Source of the DNA: Desulfocucumis palustris
GTDB taxonomy: Bacteria > Bacillota > Desulfotomaculia > Desulfotomaculales > Desulfocucumaceae
NCBI RefSeq assembly: GCF_002933875.1
Contig: NZ_BFAV01000038.1
Span: 1 to 32,010, forward strand
DNA: 32,010 bases
Direction of reading: 5' to 3'
Shown: one piece after another, positions 24,162 to 32,010 of the stretch
How positions within the stretch are numbered: position 1 is the stretch's first letter
Layout of the letters: every line of letters begins with the position of its first letter
Position numbers and translations under genes: made by a program
Notes under the pieces: generated by a model
Told to the model about the DNA's origin: nothing
The model's database searches: none
Seen by the model: the letters and a program-made list of their open reading frames with translations, nothing else

Positions 24162-25268
24162 ATGAAATTTTTCATCAACAAAGAGAATCTTTTATACGCC
24201 ATCCAAAATGTGCAAAGGGCTGTTTCTCCGAAAAGTCCTTTACCGGTGCTGACCGGCATTCATTTTAAATGCGCCGGGGATAAACTTGTTCTTTCCGCCA
24301 CCGACTACGAAATATCCATCCGCTGTTCGGTGCCGGCCACCGTGGAGGAAGAGGGTTCCCTGGTTCTTCCCGCCAGGTATATAACCGAATTCTCCCGCCG
24401 TCTTCCGGATACTGTAATAGAATTTGAAACCATACCGGGCAATAACATGGCGGTAATCAGGTACGGCAATTCCGAATTCAATATCAACGGATACGATGCG
24501 GCTGAATTTCCCCCCTTTGACATACCTGAAGGCTATTTTTCCTTTAAGCTGGATTCGGACATTTTTAAGGAAATTGTCAAGCAGATTATTTTCGCCGTGT
24601 CCTCGGATGAGTCCAGGCCCGTTTTTACAGGCGTGCTTTTCGAAATAGAGGGAGATACCCTTACCCTGGTGGCCACGGATACTTTCAGGCTTGCCCTAAG
24701 AAAGTTGAAGATTGAAGCTGGGACAACGGAGCTTATAAATATTATTATTCCTGGAAAAACTTTAAATGAACTGGCCCGGACCGCGGACCAGAAAGGCTCG
24801 GTTGATGTGGTCATCGGTAAGACCCACACCGCATTTATTACAGAAGATACGTTAATACTGGCCAGGATTATTGCAGGCAAATTCCCGTCCTACCGTCAGG
24901 TGATACCGGATCACTTTAACACGGAAATAAAAATTAATTTAAAAGAGCTGCTTGAATCCGCTGAAAGAGCTTCGCTGCTGGCGGGAGAAACTAATTCCCT
25001 GGTAAATCTCCAGGCCCGGGAGGATCGCGTGGTACTGAATATTCGTTCGGAAACCGGGTGGATAAGGGAGGAAGTCAATTCGGAATCAAGCGGCGAGAAT
25101 ATGGAAATATCCTTTAATGCCCGTTATCTCTGCGATGTATTGCGCGCCATCAATTATGAGCGTTTACAGCTTAAATTAACCGGATCTTTGACCCCGGCCA
25201 TGATAATACCCGAGGAAAACCAGGATTATCTATCCATACTGGTTCCGGCCAGGCAGAGCAGGGAGTGA
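24162..25268 (+). CDS. dnaN: DNA polymerase III beta subunit (sliding clamp)
   Basis: Ring-shaped processivity clamp for DNA polymerase III and other repair factors. 368 residues, normal. Three clamp domains: MKFFINKENLLYAIQNVQRA with SPLPVLTGIHFKC (about 1-120), SSDESRPVFTGVLFEI with LVATDTFRLALRK in the second (about 125-250), and the third closing with SLTPAMIIPEENQDYLSILVPARQ (MxPM/L-type ending region). ATG at 24162; the ribosome site is weak (GGTGCGA). It is followed after 4 bases by yaaA, so dnaN-yaaA-recF-remB form one transcription unit. Confidence 0.98.
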   Translation: MKFFINKENLLYAIQNVQRAVSPKSPLPVLTGIHFKCAGDKLVLSATDYEISIRCSVPATVEEEGSLVLPARYITEFSRRLPDTVIEFETIPGNNMAVIRYGNSEFNINGYDAAEFPPFDIPEGYFSFKLDSDIFKEIVKQIIFAVSSDESRPVFTGVLFEIEGDTLTLVATDTFRLALRKLKIEAGTTELINIIIPGKTLNELARTADQKGSVDVVIGKTHTAFITEDTLILARIIAGKFPSYRQVIPDHFNTEIKINLKELLESAERASLLAGETNSLVNLQAREDRVVLNIRSETGWIREEVNSESSGENMEISFNARYLCDVLRAINYERLQLKLTGSLTPAMIIPEENQDYLSILVPARQSRE

Positions 25269-25272
25269 TACT

Positions 25273-25524
25273 TTGCGCCAAGTTTCTGTGCGGGGACCTT
25301 TAAGACTTGACCAGTTTTTAAAATGGTCCAACGCCGCCGGCACGGGCGGGCAGGGAAAAATGCTGGTGCAGTCGGGAATGGTTTCCGTCAATGGAAATAT
25401 AGTCTATAACCGGGGCAGAAGTATTGTTCCCGGAGATGTGGTGGATGTGGAAGGAATAGGCAGCTATAAGGTTGTTTTAGCCGGAGGAAGTGTAGATGTT
25501 TTTAAAACGGCTGGTCCTGGTTAA
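25273..25524 (+). CDS. yaaA: S4-domain RNA-binding protein YaaA (RlbA)
   Basis: Small S4-domain protein found between dnaN and recF in most Firmicutes; thought to bind RNA, perhaps in ribosome assembly. 83 residues, slightly longer than the roughly 70 of B. subtilis. The S4 core is visible: RLDQFLKWSNAAGTGGQGKM, then LVQSGMVSVNGNIVYNRGRS and IVPGDVVDVEG. TTG at 25273, with GGGAGTG upstream. The C-terminal 29 bases overlap recF, implying translational coupling. Confidence 0.9.
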   Translation: MRQVSVRGPLRLDQFLKWSNAAGTGGQGKMLVQSGMVSVNGNIVYNRGRSIVPGDVVDVEGIGSYKVVLAGGSVDVFKTAGPG

Positions 25525-26593
25525 CTTTCGCAATTTGGAGGACCTGTCGTGGAACCCTCACCGGGGAATAAATATTATCACCGGGGATAATGCCCAGGGT
25601 AAGACAAATTTGCTGGAAGCCATCAACTTTTGCACCTCCGGGGCTTCTTTTCGCACGTCCAGGGAAAGGGAAATGGTAAGACAGGGCGCCGACTTTTTAA
25701 AAATCAATTCGCTTATGGAAAAAAACGGCTCCCAGTATGAAATTTCCGTTGAAATGGCTAAAGACTCCAAATTAGAATTTAAGCTCAACGGATTAAAACA
25801 GGTTAAGAATAAACTTTTTCAACCCGGCATGTCCGTTTCCTTTACGCCGTCGGATCTGGATCTGGTGAGGGGTAACCCTGCCGGCCGCCGGCGCTGGATG
25901 GATGCCGAGTTGTGTTGTTTTGAGGCCAGATATATTTATAACATGCAGAATTATAATCGTGTTTTAACTCAAAAAAATAATTTATTAAGAGAGAAAATTA
26001 AAACTTCGGGTTATAATGAAATACTGGAAACATTTAATACCCAGTTGGCCGACTACGGCAGCAGGATTATACACGCCAGGCTGTCTCAGCTGGGAAGACT
26101 GTCCTCCATGTTAAAAAATGTATACAGGGATATTACCTCGGGCAAGGAGGATATATATTTTAAATATTTTTCCAGCATACCCCTGGTGGATAAATTAAAT
26201 TTAAATGCCATTAAAAAATCCTTTTTAGATACCATGATGGAAAAAAATAGCGAGGAAAAATTTAAAAGACAATCTCTGGTTGGACCTCACAGGGATGATC
26301 TGAATTTTTTTGTAAACAATATGGACGCCAGACATTTCTGTTCCAGGGGTCAGCAGAGATCCATCGTACTGGCCTTGAAAATTTCCGTTATAAATGTATA
26401 CCGGTTGGAATACGGCGAATATCCGGTTTTATTAATGGATGATGTTTTACTTGAACTGGATGAGTCCAGGCAGGCGGGTATGACCGGATTGTTTGAGCTA
26501 CCCCTGCAGGTTTTTATAACCAGCACAGCTTTGCCCGAAAATTTTCCCGCCGATTACAGGGCTGTGAAAATAACAAATGGTCAGTTAACTTAA
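25496..26593 (+). CDS. recF: DNA replication and repair protein RecF
   Basis: SMC-like ATPase that with RecO and RecR loads RecA at single-strand gaps. 365 residues. Walker A GDNAQGKT at 30-37 after MFLKRLVLVNFRNLEDL, the ABC signature region FCSRGQQRSIVLALKI, and Walker B VLLMDDVLLELDESR late in the protein. ATG at 25496 within the end of yaaA, with GGAGGAAG a few bases ahead. Followed 12 bases later by remB. Confidence 0.97.
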   Translation: MFLKRLVLVNFRNLEDLSWNPHRGINIITGDNAQGKTNLLEAINFCTSGASFRTSREREMVRQGADFLKINSLMEKNGSQYEISVEMAKDSKLEFKLNGLKQVKNKLFQPGMSVSFTPSDLDLVRGNPAGRRRWMDAELCCFEARYIYNMQNYNRVLTQKNNLLREKIKTSGYNEILETFNTQLADYGSRIIHARLSQLGRLSSMLKNVYRDITSGKEDIYFKYFSSIPLVDKLNLNAIKKSFLDTMMEKNSEEKFKRQSLVGPHRDDLNFFVNNMDARHFCSRGQQRSIVLALKISVINVYRLEYGEYPVLLMDDVLLELDESRQAGMTGLFELPLQVFITSTALPENFPADYRAVKITNGQLT

Positions 26594-26605
26594 GGGGGAA
26601 AGAGT

Positions 26606-26866
26606 ATGTTTTTGCACCTGGGAGGAGAAACGGTGGTGTTAAAAGAAGATATCATCGCCATTCTCGATATAAGAACTAAACAGGCGGTCAGTACCAGGGA
26701 GTTCATGGAAATATCCTCGGATGAAGGATTTATAAGACAGATTTCCGAGTCCGGAAAAGAAAAATCAATTGTTATTACCACCAAGGATATTTATATCTCG
26801 CCGATATCCTGCAGCACTCTAAAAAAACGCGCAGCATCAGAGATAGGAATTATCGATGAGCTATAA
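26606..26866 (+). CDS. remB: DUF370 family protein, RemB (YaaB) type
   Basis: 86 residues. Begins MFLHLGGETVVLKEDIIAIL, with IDEL-type end. Matches the DUF370/RemB group found between recF and gyrB. In B. subtilis the related RemA is a DNA-binding activator of biofilm matrix genes; the role of RemB is less clear. ATG with AAGGGGG about 7 bases upstream. Last gene of the dnaN operon, with a weak hairpin behind it. Confidence 0.9.
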   Translation: MFLHLGGETVVLKEDIIAILDIRTKQAVSTREFMEISSDEGFIRQISESGKEKSIVITTKDIYISPISCSTLKKRAASEIGIIDEL

Positions 26867-26870
26867 AAGG

Positions 26871-26900
26871 CCGTGAGTTAAATATCACGGTTGTTTGTTT
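26871..26900 (+). terminator. Weak terminator after remB
   Basis: CCGTGA (26871-26876) and TCACGG (26885-26890) form a 6-bp stem followed by TTGTTTGTTT. The stem is short, and the T-rich part doubles as a -35-like element for gyrB. Confidence 0.55.
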
Positions 26901-26922
26901 TAATGATGTATGGATGTATAAT
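26895..26922 (+). promoter_or_regulatory. gyrB: Candidate gyrB promoter
   Basis: TTGTTT (26895-26900), 16-base spacer, perfect TATAAT (26917-26922), about 50 bases before gyrB. Confidence 0.6.
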
Positions 26923-26937
26923 AGTGAAAATAAATAA

Positions 26938-28878
<1,941 letters not shown>

Positions 28879-28920
28879 AAATTTAATCAGTCTTAAAAGG
28901 ATTAAAAAAATTTTTCTAAA

Positions 28921-28955
28921 AAATCCTCCTGCACTTTTTCACAGGGGGATTTTTT
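28921..28955 (+). terminator. Terminator of gyrB
   Basis: AAATCCTCCT (28921-28930) pairs with AGGGGGATTT (28943-28952), one G-U, 12-base loop, continuing into TTTTT. About 42 bases after the gyrB stop. Confidence 0.85.
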
Positions 28956-29008
28956 ACCTTTAAAATATTTAAAAATTATTCACATTAATTTTTTTATTAT
29001 TTTATCAG

Positions 29009-29102
29009 CCAATTACATTCTCAGTGAAAGGGTAATTGGGTTATTATCTCGCTAACAGCCCGTAAGGCCTCGTCCTCGAAGATCATGGGATAAACAGGCT
29101 GT
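29009..29102. other. gyrB-gyrA gap with two inverted repeats of unknown role
   Basis: The 372-base gap between gyrB and gyrA holds two hairpin candidates besides the gyrB terminator: CCAATTAC (29009-29016) / GTAATTGG (29032-29039), and ACAGCC (29055-29060) / GGCTGT (29097-29102), the latter enclosing a GC-richer segment. Neither has a T-run, and both lie upstream of the candidate gyrA promoter. I see no gene or recognised RNA here. Confidence 0.4.
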
Positions 29103-29138
29103 AAAGCTCAAGGTCGGCTTATATTAACAAAGTTTATG

Positions 29139-29167
29139 TTAAAAAATACTAATTTGTGGGTTATAAT
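29139..29167 (+). promoter_or_regulatory. gyrA: Candidate gyrA promoter
   Basis: Perfect TATAAT (29162-29167) with a weak -35, TTAAAA (29139-29144), at 17 bases. About 80 bases before gyrA. Confidence 0.45.
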
Positions 29168-29250
29168 AGAAAGGTTAAAGAATTTATTATATAACCTAAA
29201 AGCGATCTGAAAATATTTTCAAAATAAATTATGCTTTGAGGTGAACCTGT

Positions 29251-31695
29251 TTGCCATCCTTAATGGGTAAAAATGTAGTACCGATTGATATCAATGATGA
29301 AATGCGCAACTCTTACCTGGATTATGCCATGAGCGTTATCGTGGGACGTGCCCTGCCTGACGTGAGAGACGGTTTAAAGCCTGTGCACCGCCGTATTCTT
29401 TACGCCATGCACCAACTGGGCATGACTCCGGATAAACCTCACCGAAAGAGTGCCCACATCGTCGGCCAGGTGATGTCAAAATTTCACCCCCATGGCGACT
29501 CGGCCATATATGATACACTGGTCAGACTGGCCCAGGATTTTGCCAGCCGGTATCCCCTAATAGACGGGCATGGAAACTTCGGTTCGGTGGATGGGGACGC
29601 TGCCGCGGCCATGCGCTACACCGAGGCCAGGATGGCTAAAATCACCATGGAAATGCTGTCCGACATAGAAAAGAATACTGTGGATTTCATACCCAACTAT
29701 GACGGCAGCGATAAGGAACCGGTGGTTCTGCCCGCCCGTTTGCCAAATCTTCTGGTCAATGGCTCCTCGGGCATAGCCGTTGGCATGGCCACCAACATAC
29801 CGCCGCACAATCTGGGAGAAGTGATTGACGGAGTAATTCATCTTATTAAAAATCCCAATTCCTCTTCGGAGGATTTGATGAAGATTATTAAAGGGCCGGA
29901 TTTTCCCACCGCGGCCAAAATAATGGGGCGGGAGGGTATACGATCCGCCTATACCACCGGCAGGGGCTCTATTAAGGTAAGGGCTCAGACCTCCATCGAA
30001 AGAATAGGCGCCGGTAAAAGCGCCATTATTGTCAGTGAATTGCCCTATGCGGTGAACAAGGCCAAACTTATTGAAAAAATAGCCGATCTGGTTAAAGAAA
30101 AGAAAATTGACGGCATAACGGATTTAAGGGACGAATCGGACCGCCGGGGTATGAGGGTGGTCATAGAATTAAGGCGCGACGCCAAACCACAGGTTTTGTT
30201 GAACCAGCTATATAAACATACCCAGATGCAGGAAACCTTCGGCGTGATTATGCTGGCCCTGGTTAACGGGCAGCCCAGGGTTCTAACCTTAAGGGAAACT
30301 CTTTATTTTTATCTTGACCATCAGAAAGAGGTTATTGTTCGCAGGACAAAATTCGATTTGGACAAGGCTGAAGCCAGGGCTCACATTGTTGAGGGCCTGC
30401 TTATCGCCCTGGATCACATAGACGAGGTTATTAACACCATCCGTTCTTCCAGAACAGTTGAGACGGCCCGGGACGCCCTGATGGAAAAATTTGAACTTAC
30501 CAGGAAACAGGCTGAAGCGATACTGGACATGCGCCTGCAAAGGTTAACGGGTCTTGAAAGGGAAAAGCTTGATCAGGAATATGAAGATTTGAAAGACAAA
30601 ATAGCCTATTTTCGCTCCGTTCTGGCTGATGAAGCAAAGGTATACGGCATTATCATGGACGAATTGACTGAGATCAAAAAGAAATTTTCCGATTCCAGAC
30701 GCACCCTGATAACCGACGAGGATGTCAACATGGAAGTGGAGGACCTTATTCCGGAAGAGGATATGGTTATCACCATCACCAACCAGGGCTACATTAAGAG
30801 AATTTCCTCAGATACCTATCGCAGTCAGAAAAGGGGCGGGCGCGGCATTACCGCCATGGAAACCAAGGCCGAGGATTTTGTGCGCCACCTTTTCATTACC
30901 AGCACCCATCATTATTTTTTGTTTTTTACAAACAAAGGCAAGGTGTACAGGCTAAAGGTGCATGAAATACCCGAGGCCGGCCGGACAGCGAAGGGTACAC
31001 CGCTGGTTAACCTTTTATATATTGACCAGGATGAAAAAGTTACAGCTGTTATACCTGTAAGGGAATTTGCCCTGGATATGTATTTATTCATGGCTACCAG
31101 GCAGGGTGTGGTTAAGAAAACGGAACTCCGGCAGTTTAACACATCAAGGAGGGACGGTATCATTGCCATAACCCTTGATGAGGGCGACGATTTGGTGGAG
31201 GTAAAGCTGACCGACGGAAACCAGGAAATAATTCTGGGTACCAGGGAAGGCCTGGCAATCCGCTTTTCGGAAGAAGACGTGAATCCCTATGGAAGGACGG
31301 CCCGGGGAGTTAAGGGAATAACTCTGATGGGTAATGATAAAGTGGTTTCCATGGATACCATAAGGGATGAGGCAAATGTTCTGGTGGTGACGGTTAACGG
31401 TTTTGGTAAGCGTACGCCGGTATCTGATTACCGTCTGCAGTCCCGGGGCGGCAAGGGTATAATTAATATTAAAACCTCTGAAAGAAACGGGGAAGTGGTC
31501 TCCCTTCAGTTGGTACGGCCGGAAGAAGAAGTTATGATGATTACCGCCGAGGGAATTATTATAAGGATAAGGGCCGGTGACGTATCGGTGATGGGCAGGG
31601 CCACCCAGGGGGTTACTTTGATGCGCCTGGATGAAGGCGATAAATTGGTGGCTTTGGCCATGGTTGGTTCGGAGGAAGAAGACACCGACAAATAA
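29251..31695 (+). CDS. gyrA: DNA gyrase subunit A
   Basis: Breakage-reunion subunit of gyrase. 814 residues. The N-terminal DNA-cleavage domain has [21 protein letters not shown] and the catalytic Tyr123 in [11 protein letters not shown]. The quinolone-resistance region reads [14 protein letters not shown] with Ser84 and Asp88, the residues of the susceptible type. The C-terminal DNA-wrapping beta-pinwheel (about 500-800) carries the GyrA box QKRGGRG near 527-533 and repeats of the GIxxxxT type, so this is gyrase and not topoisomerase IV ParC. TTG start at 29251 with GAGGTG 7 bases upstream. Followed directly by rRNA promoters without a separate terminator, apart from an inverted repeat that overlaps the first promoter. 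Confidence 0.98.
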   Translation: MPSLMGKNVVPIDINDEMRNSYLDYAMSVIVGRALPDVRDGLKPVHRRILYAMHQLGMTPDKPHRKSAHIVGQVMSKFHPHGDSAIYDTLVRLAQDFASRYPLIDGHGNFGSVDGDAAAAMRYTEARMAKITMEMLSDIEKNTVDFIPNYDGSDKEPVVLPARLPNLLVNGSSGIAVGMATNIPPHNLGEVIDGVIHLIKNPNSSSEDLMKIIKGPDFPTAAKIMGREGIRSAYTTGRGSIKVRAQTSIERIGAGKSAIIVSELPYAVNKAKLIEKIADLVKEKKIDGITDLRDESDRRGMRVVIELRRDAKPQVLLNQLYKHTQMQETFGVIMLALVNGQPRVLTLRETLYFYLDHQKEVIVRRTKFDLDKAEARAHIVEGLLIALDHIDEVINTIRSSRTVETARDALMEKFELTRKQAEAILDMRLQRLTGLEREKLDQEYEDLKDKIAYFRSVLADEAKVYGIIMDELTEIKKKFSDSRRTLITDEDVNMEVEDLIPEEDMVITITNQGYIKRISSDTYRSQKRGGRGITAMETKAEDFVRHLFITSTHHYFLFFTNKGKVYRLKVHEIPEAGRTAKGTPLVNLLYIDQDEKVTAVIPVREFALDMYLFMATRQGVVKKTELRQFNTSRRDGIIAITLDEGDDLVEVKLTDGNQEIILGTREGLAIRFSEEDVNPYGRTARGVKGITLMGNDKVVSMDTIRDEANVLVVTVNGFGKRTPVSDYRLQSRGGKGIINIKTSERNGEVVSLQLVRPEEEVMMITAEGIIIRIRAGDVSVMGRATQGVTLMRLDEGDKLVALAMVGSEEEDTDK

Positions 31696-31718
31696 TTTAA
31701 CAATACCTTAATTATTAC

Positions 31719-31748
31719 TTGACACCCGGCGGGGGCATATGCTATATT
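31719..31748 (+). promoter_or_regulatory. rRNA operon promoter P1
   Basis: Consensus TTGACA (31719-31724), 18-base spacer, TATATT (31743-31748), starting 24 bases after the gyrA stop. A 13-bp inverted repeat spans its spacer and -10 region. Confidence 0.75.
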
Positions 31749-31766
31749 TATCAATGCCGCCGCCGG
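31726..31766 (+). terminator. Inverted repeat over rRNA P1, possible gyrA terminator
   Basis: CCGGCGGGGGCAT (31726-31738) and ATGCCGCCGCCGG (31754-31766) are complementary at 12 of 13 positions, with a 15-base loop that contains the P1 -10 element, followed by TTTGG. Transcripts from gyrA would fold it into a GC-rich hairpin; RNA started at P1 would not contain the left arm. Confidence 0.5.
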
Positions 31767-31796
31767 TTTGGCTGGTAATATAACCAACAATTACCC

Positions 31797-31826
31797 TTGA
31801 CCGGACAGGCTGTGTAATGTTAATAT
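31797..31826 (+). promoter_or_regulatory. rRNA operon promoter P2
   Basis: TTGACC (31797-31802), 18-base spacer, TAATAT (31821-31826). Confidence 0.6.
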
Positions 31827-31862
31827 ATAAAAGTCGCTGATACGACAGGCAGTAAATGGTTC

Positions 31863-31891
31863 TTGACCGTAACAACAAAAAGTGATACGAT
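31863..31891 (+). promoter_or_regulatory. rRNA operon promoter P3
   Basis: TTGACC (31863-31868), 17-base spacer, TACGAT (31886-31891), with an upstream TGA making an extended -10 (TGATACGAT). The same TGATACGA octamer occurs at 31838-31845. Confidence 0.6.
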
Positions 31892-32010
31892 TGAGAACGT
31901 CGCATCTGGCGAAGCGGTCCTTGAAAACTAAACAGTAAAGCAAGATGGATTAATGGTAAAACCATAATCCTCGTCAAAGCAACAAGCCAAGCGAGGTAAA
32001 CGAGCTAAAA
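31892..32010 (+). other. rRNA operon leader (16S lies beyond the window)
   Basis: Contains CCTTGAAAACTA at 31919-31930, the boxA-type antitermination sequence that precedes 16S genes in Firmicutes. A stem GGATTAATGGT (31947-31957) / ACCATAATCC (31961-31970) follows, then CCTCG/CGAGG pairing (31969-31996) and the typical CAAGCCAAGCGAGGTAAACG run-up. The 16S gene should begin shortly after position 32010; none of its conserved start is inside. Confidence 0.8.

Noticed and set aside
29041..29110. Possible small RNA or tRNA in the gyrB-gyrA gap
   Set aside because: No cloverleaf, no T-loop GTTCRA sequence and no clear terminator; only loose inverted repeats.

Overview
This window is the replication-origin region of a low-to-mid GC, endospore-forming Firmicute. 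The gene set and order (rpmH-rnpA-yidD-yidC-jag, mnmE-mnmG-rsmG, parA-parB with parS, dnaA-dnaN-yaaA-recF-remB-gyrB-gyrA, then an rRNA operon leader) is the classic Firmicutes oriC arrangement. The spore-linked genes yyaC and lonC, and the general look of the proteins, suggest a Desulfotomaculum/Pelotomaculum-like member of the Clostridia; that placement is an inference from gene content, not from a 16S sequence, because the window ends just before 16S begins.

Layout. The origin lies around dnaA (22.5-23.9 kb). DnaA boxes and a DnaA-box-overlapped promoter sit upstream of dnaA (about 22.37-22.48 kb). A probable unwinding site sits between dnaA and dnaN (24.05-24.10 kb): DnaA-like boxes, a short GC block, DnaA-trio-like triplets and an AT-rich stretch. 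Everything to the right is on the plus strand and everything to the left except yyaC is on the minus strand, so nearly all genes run away from the origin with the replication forks. Right arm: dnaA, dnaN, yaaA, recF, remB, gyrB, gyrA, then three tandem promoters and the leader of an rRNA operon. Left arm, from the origin outwards: rpmH-rnpA-yidD-yidC-jag (L34, RNase P protein, membrane insertase); mnmE-mnmG-rsmG (tRNA and rRNA modification); a 63-residue membrane protein; parA-parB-parS (origin segregation); a DUF554 membrane protein; an SLH-trypsin-like protease; yyaC; a YkvI-type transporter; a CvpA-type protein; an M18 aminopeptidase; a DUF951 protein; rpsF-ssb-rpsR; a MazG-like protein, DUF2232 and rplI; lonC; and dnaB.

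The genes are mostly housekeeping: initiation (DnaA, DnaB, SSB, DnaN), topology (gyrase), recombinational repair (RecF), chromosome segregation (ParAB), ribosomal proteins and tRNA modification. I found no CRISPR array, prophage, toxin-antitoxin pair, biosynthetic cluster or other obviously new system. What stands out is non-coding. A family of GGGGACA-containing hairpins and tandem repeats occupies several intergenic gaps (3.7-4.0, 10.9, 15.3 and more doubtfully 24.1 kb). A palindrome of about 139 bp supplies the stop codon of dnaB. An attenuator-like hairpin precedes dnaA. An inverted repeat overlaps the first rRNA promoter right behind gyrA. The protease gene has a good start signal that is one base out of frame. 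TTG is used as start codon unusually often (about 12 of 33 genes by my start choices).
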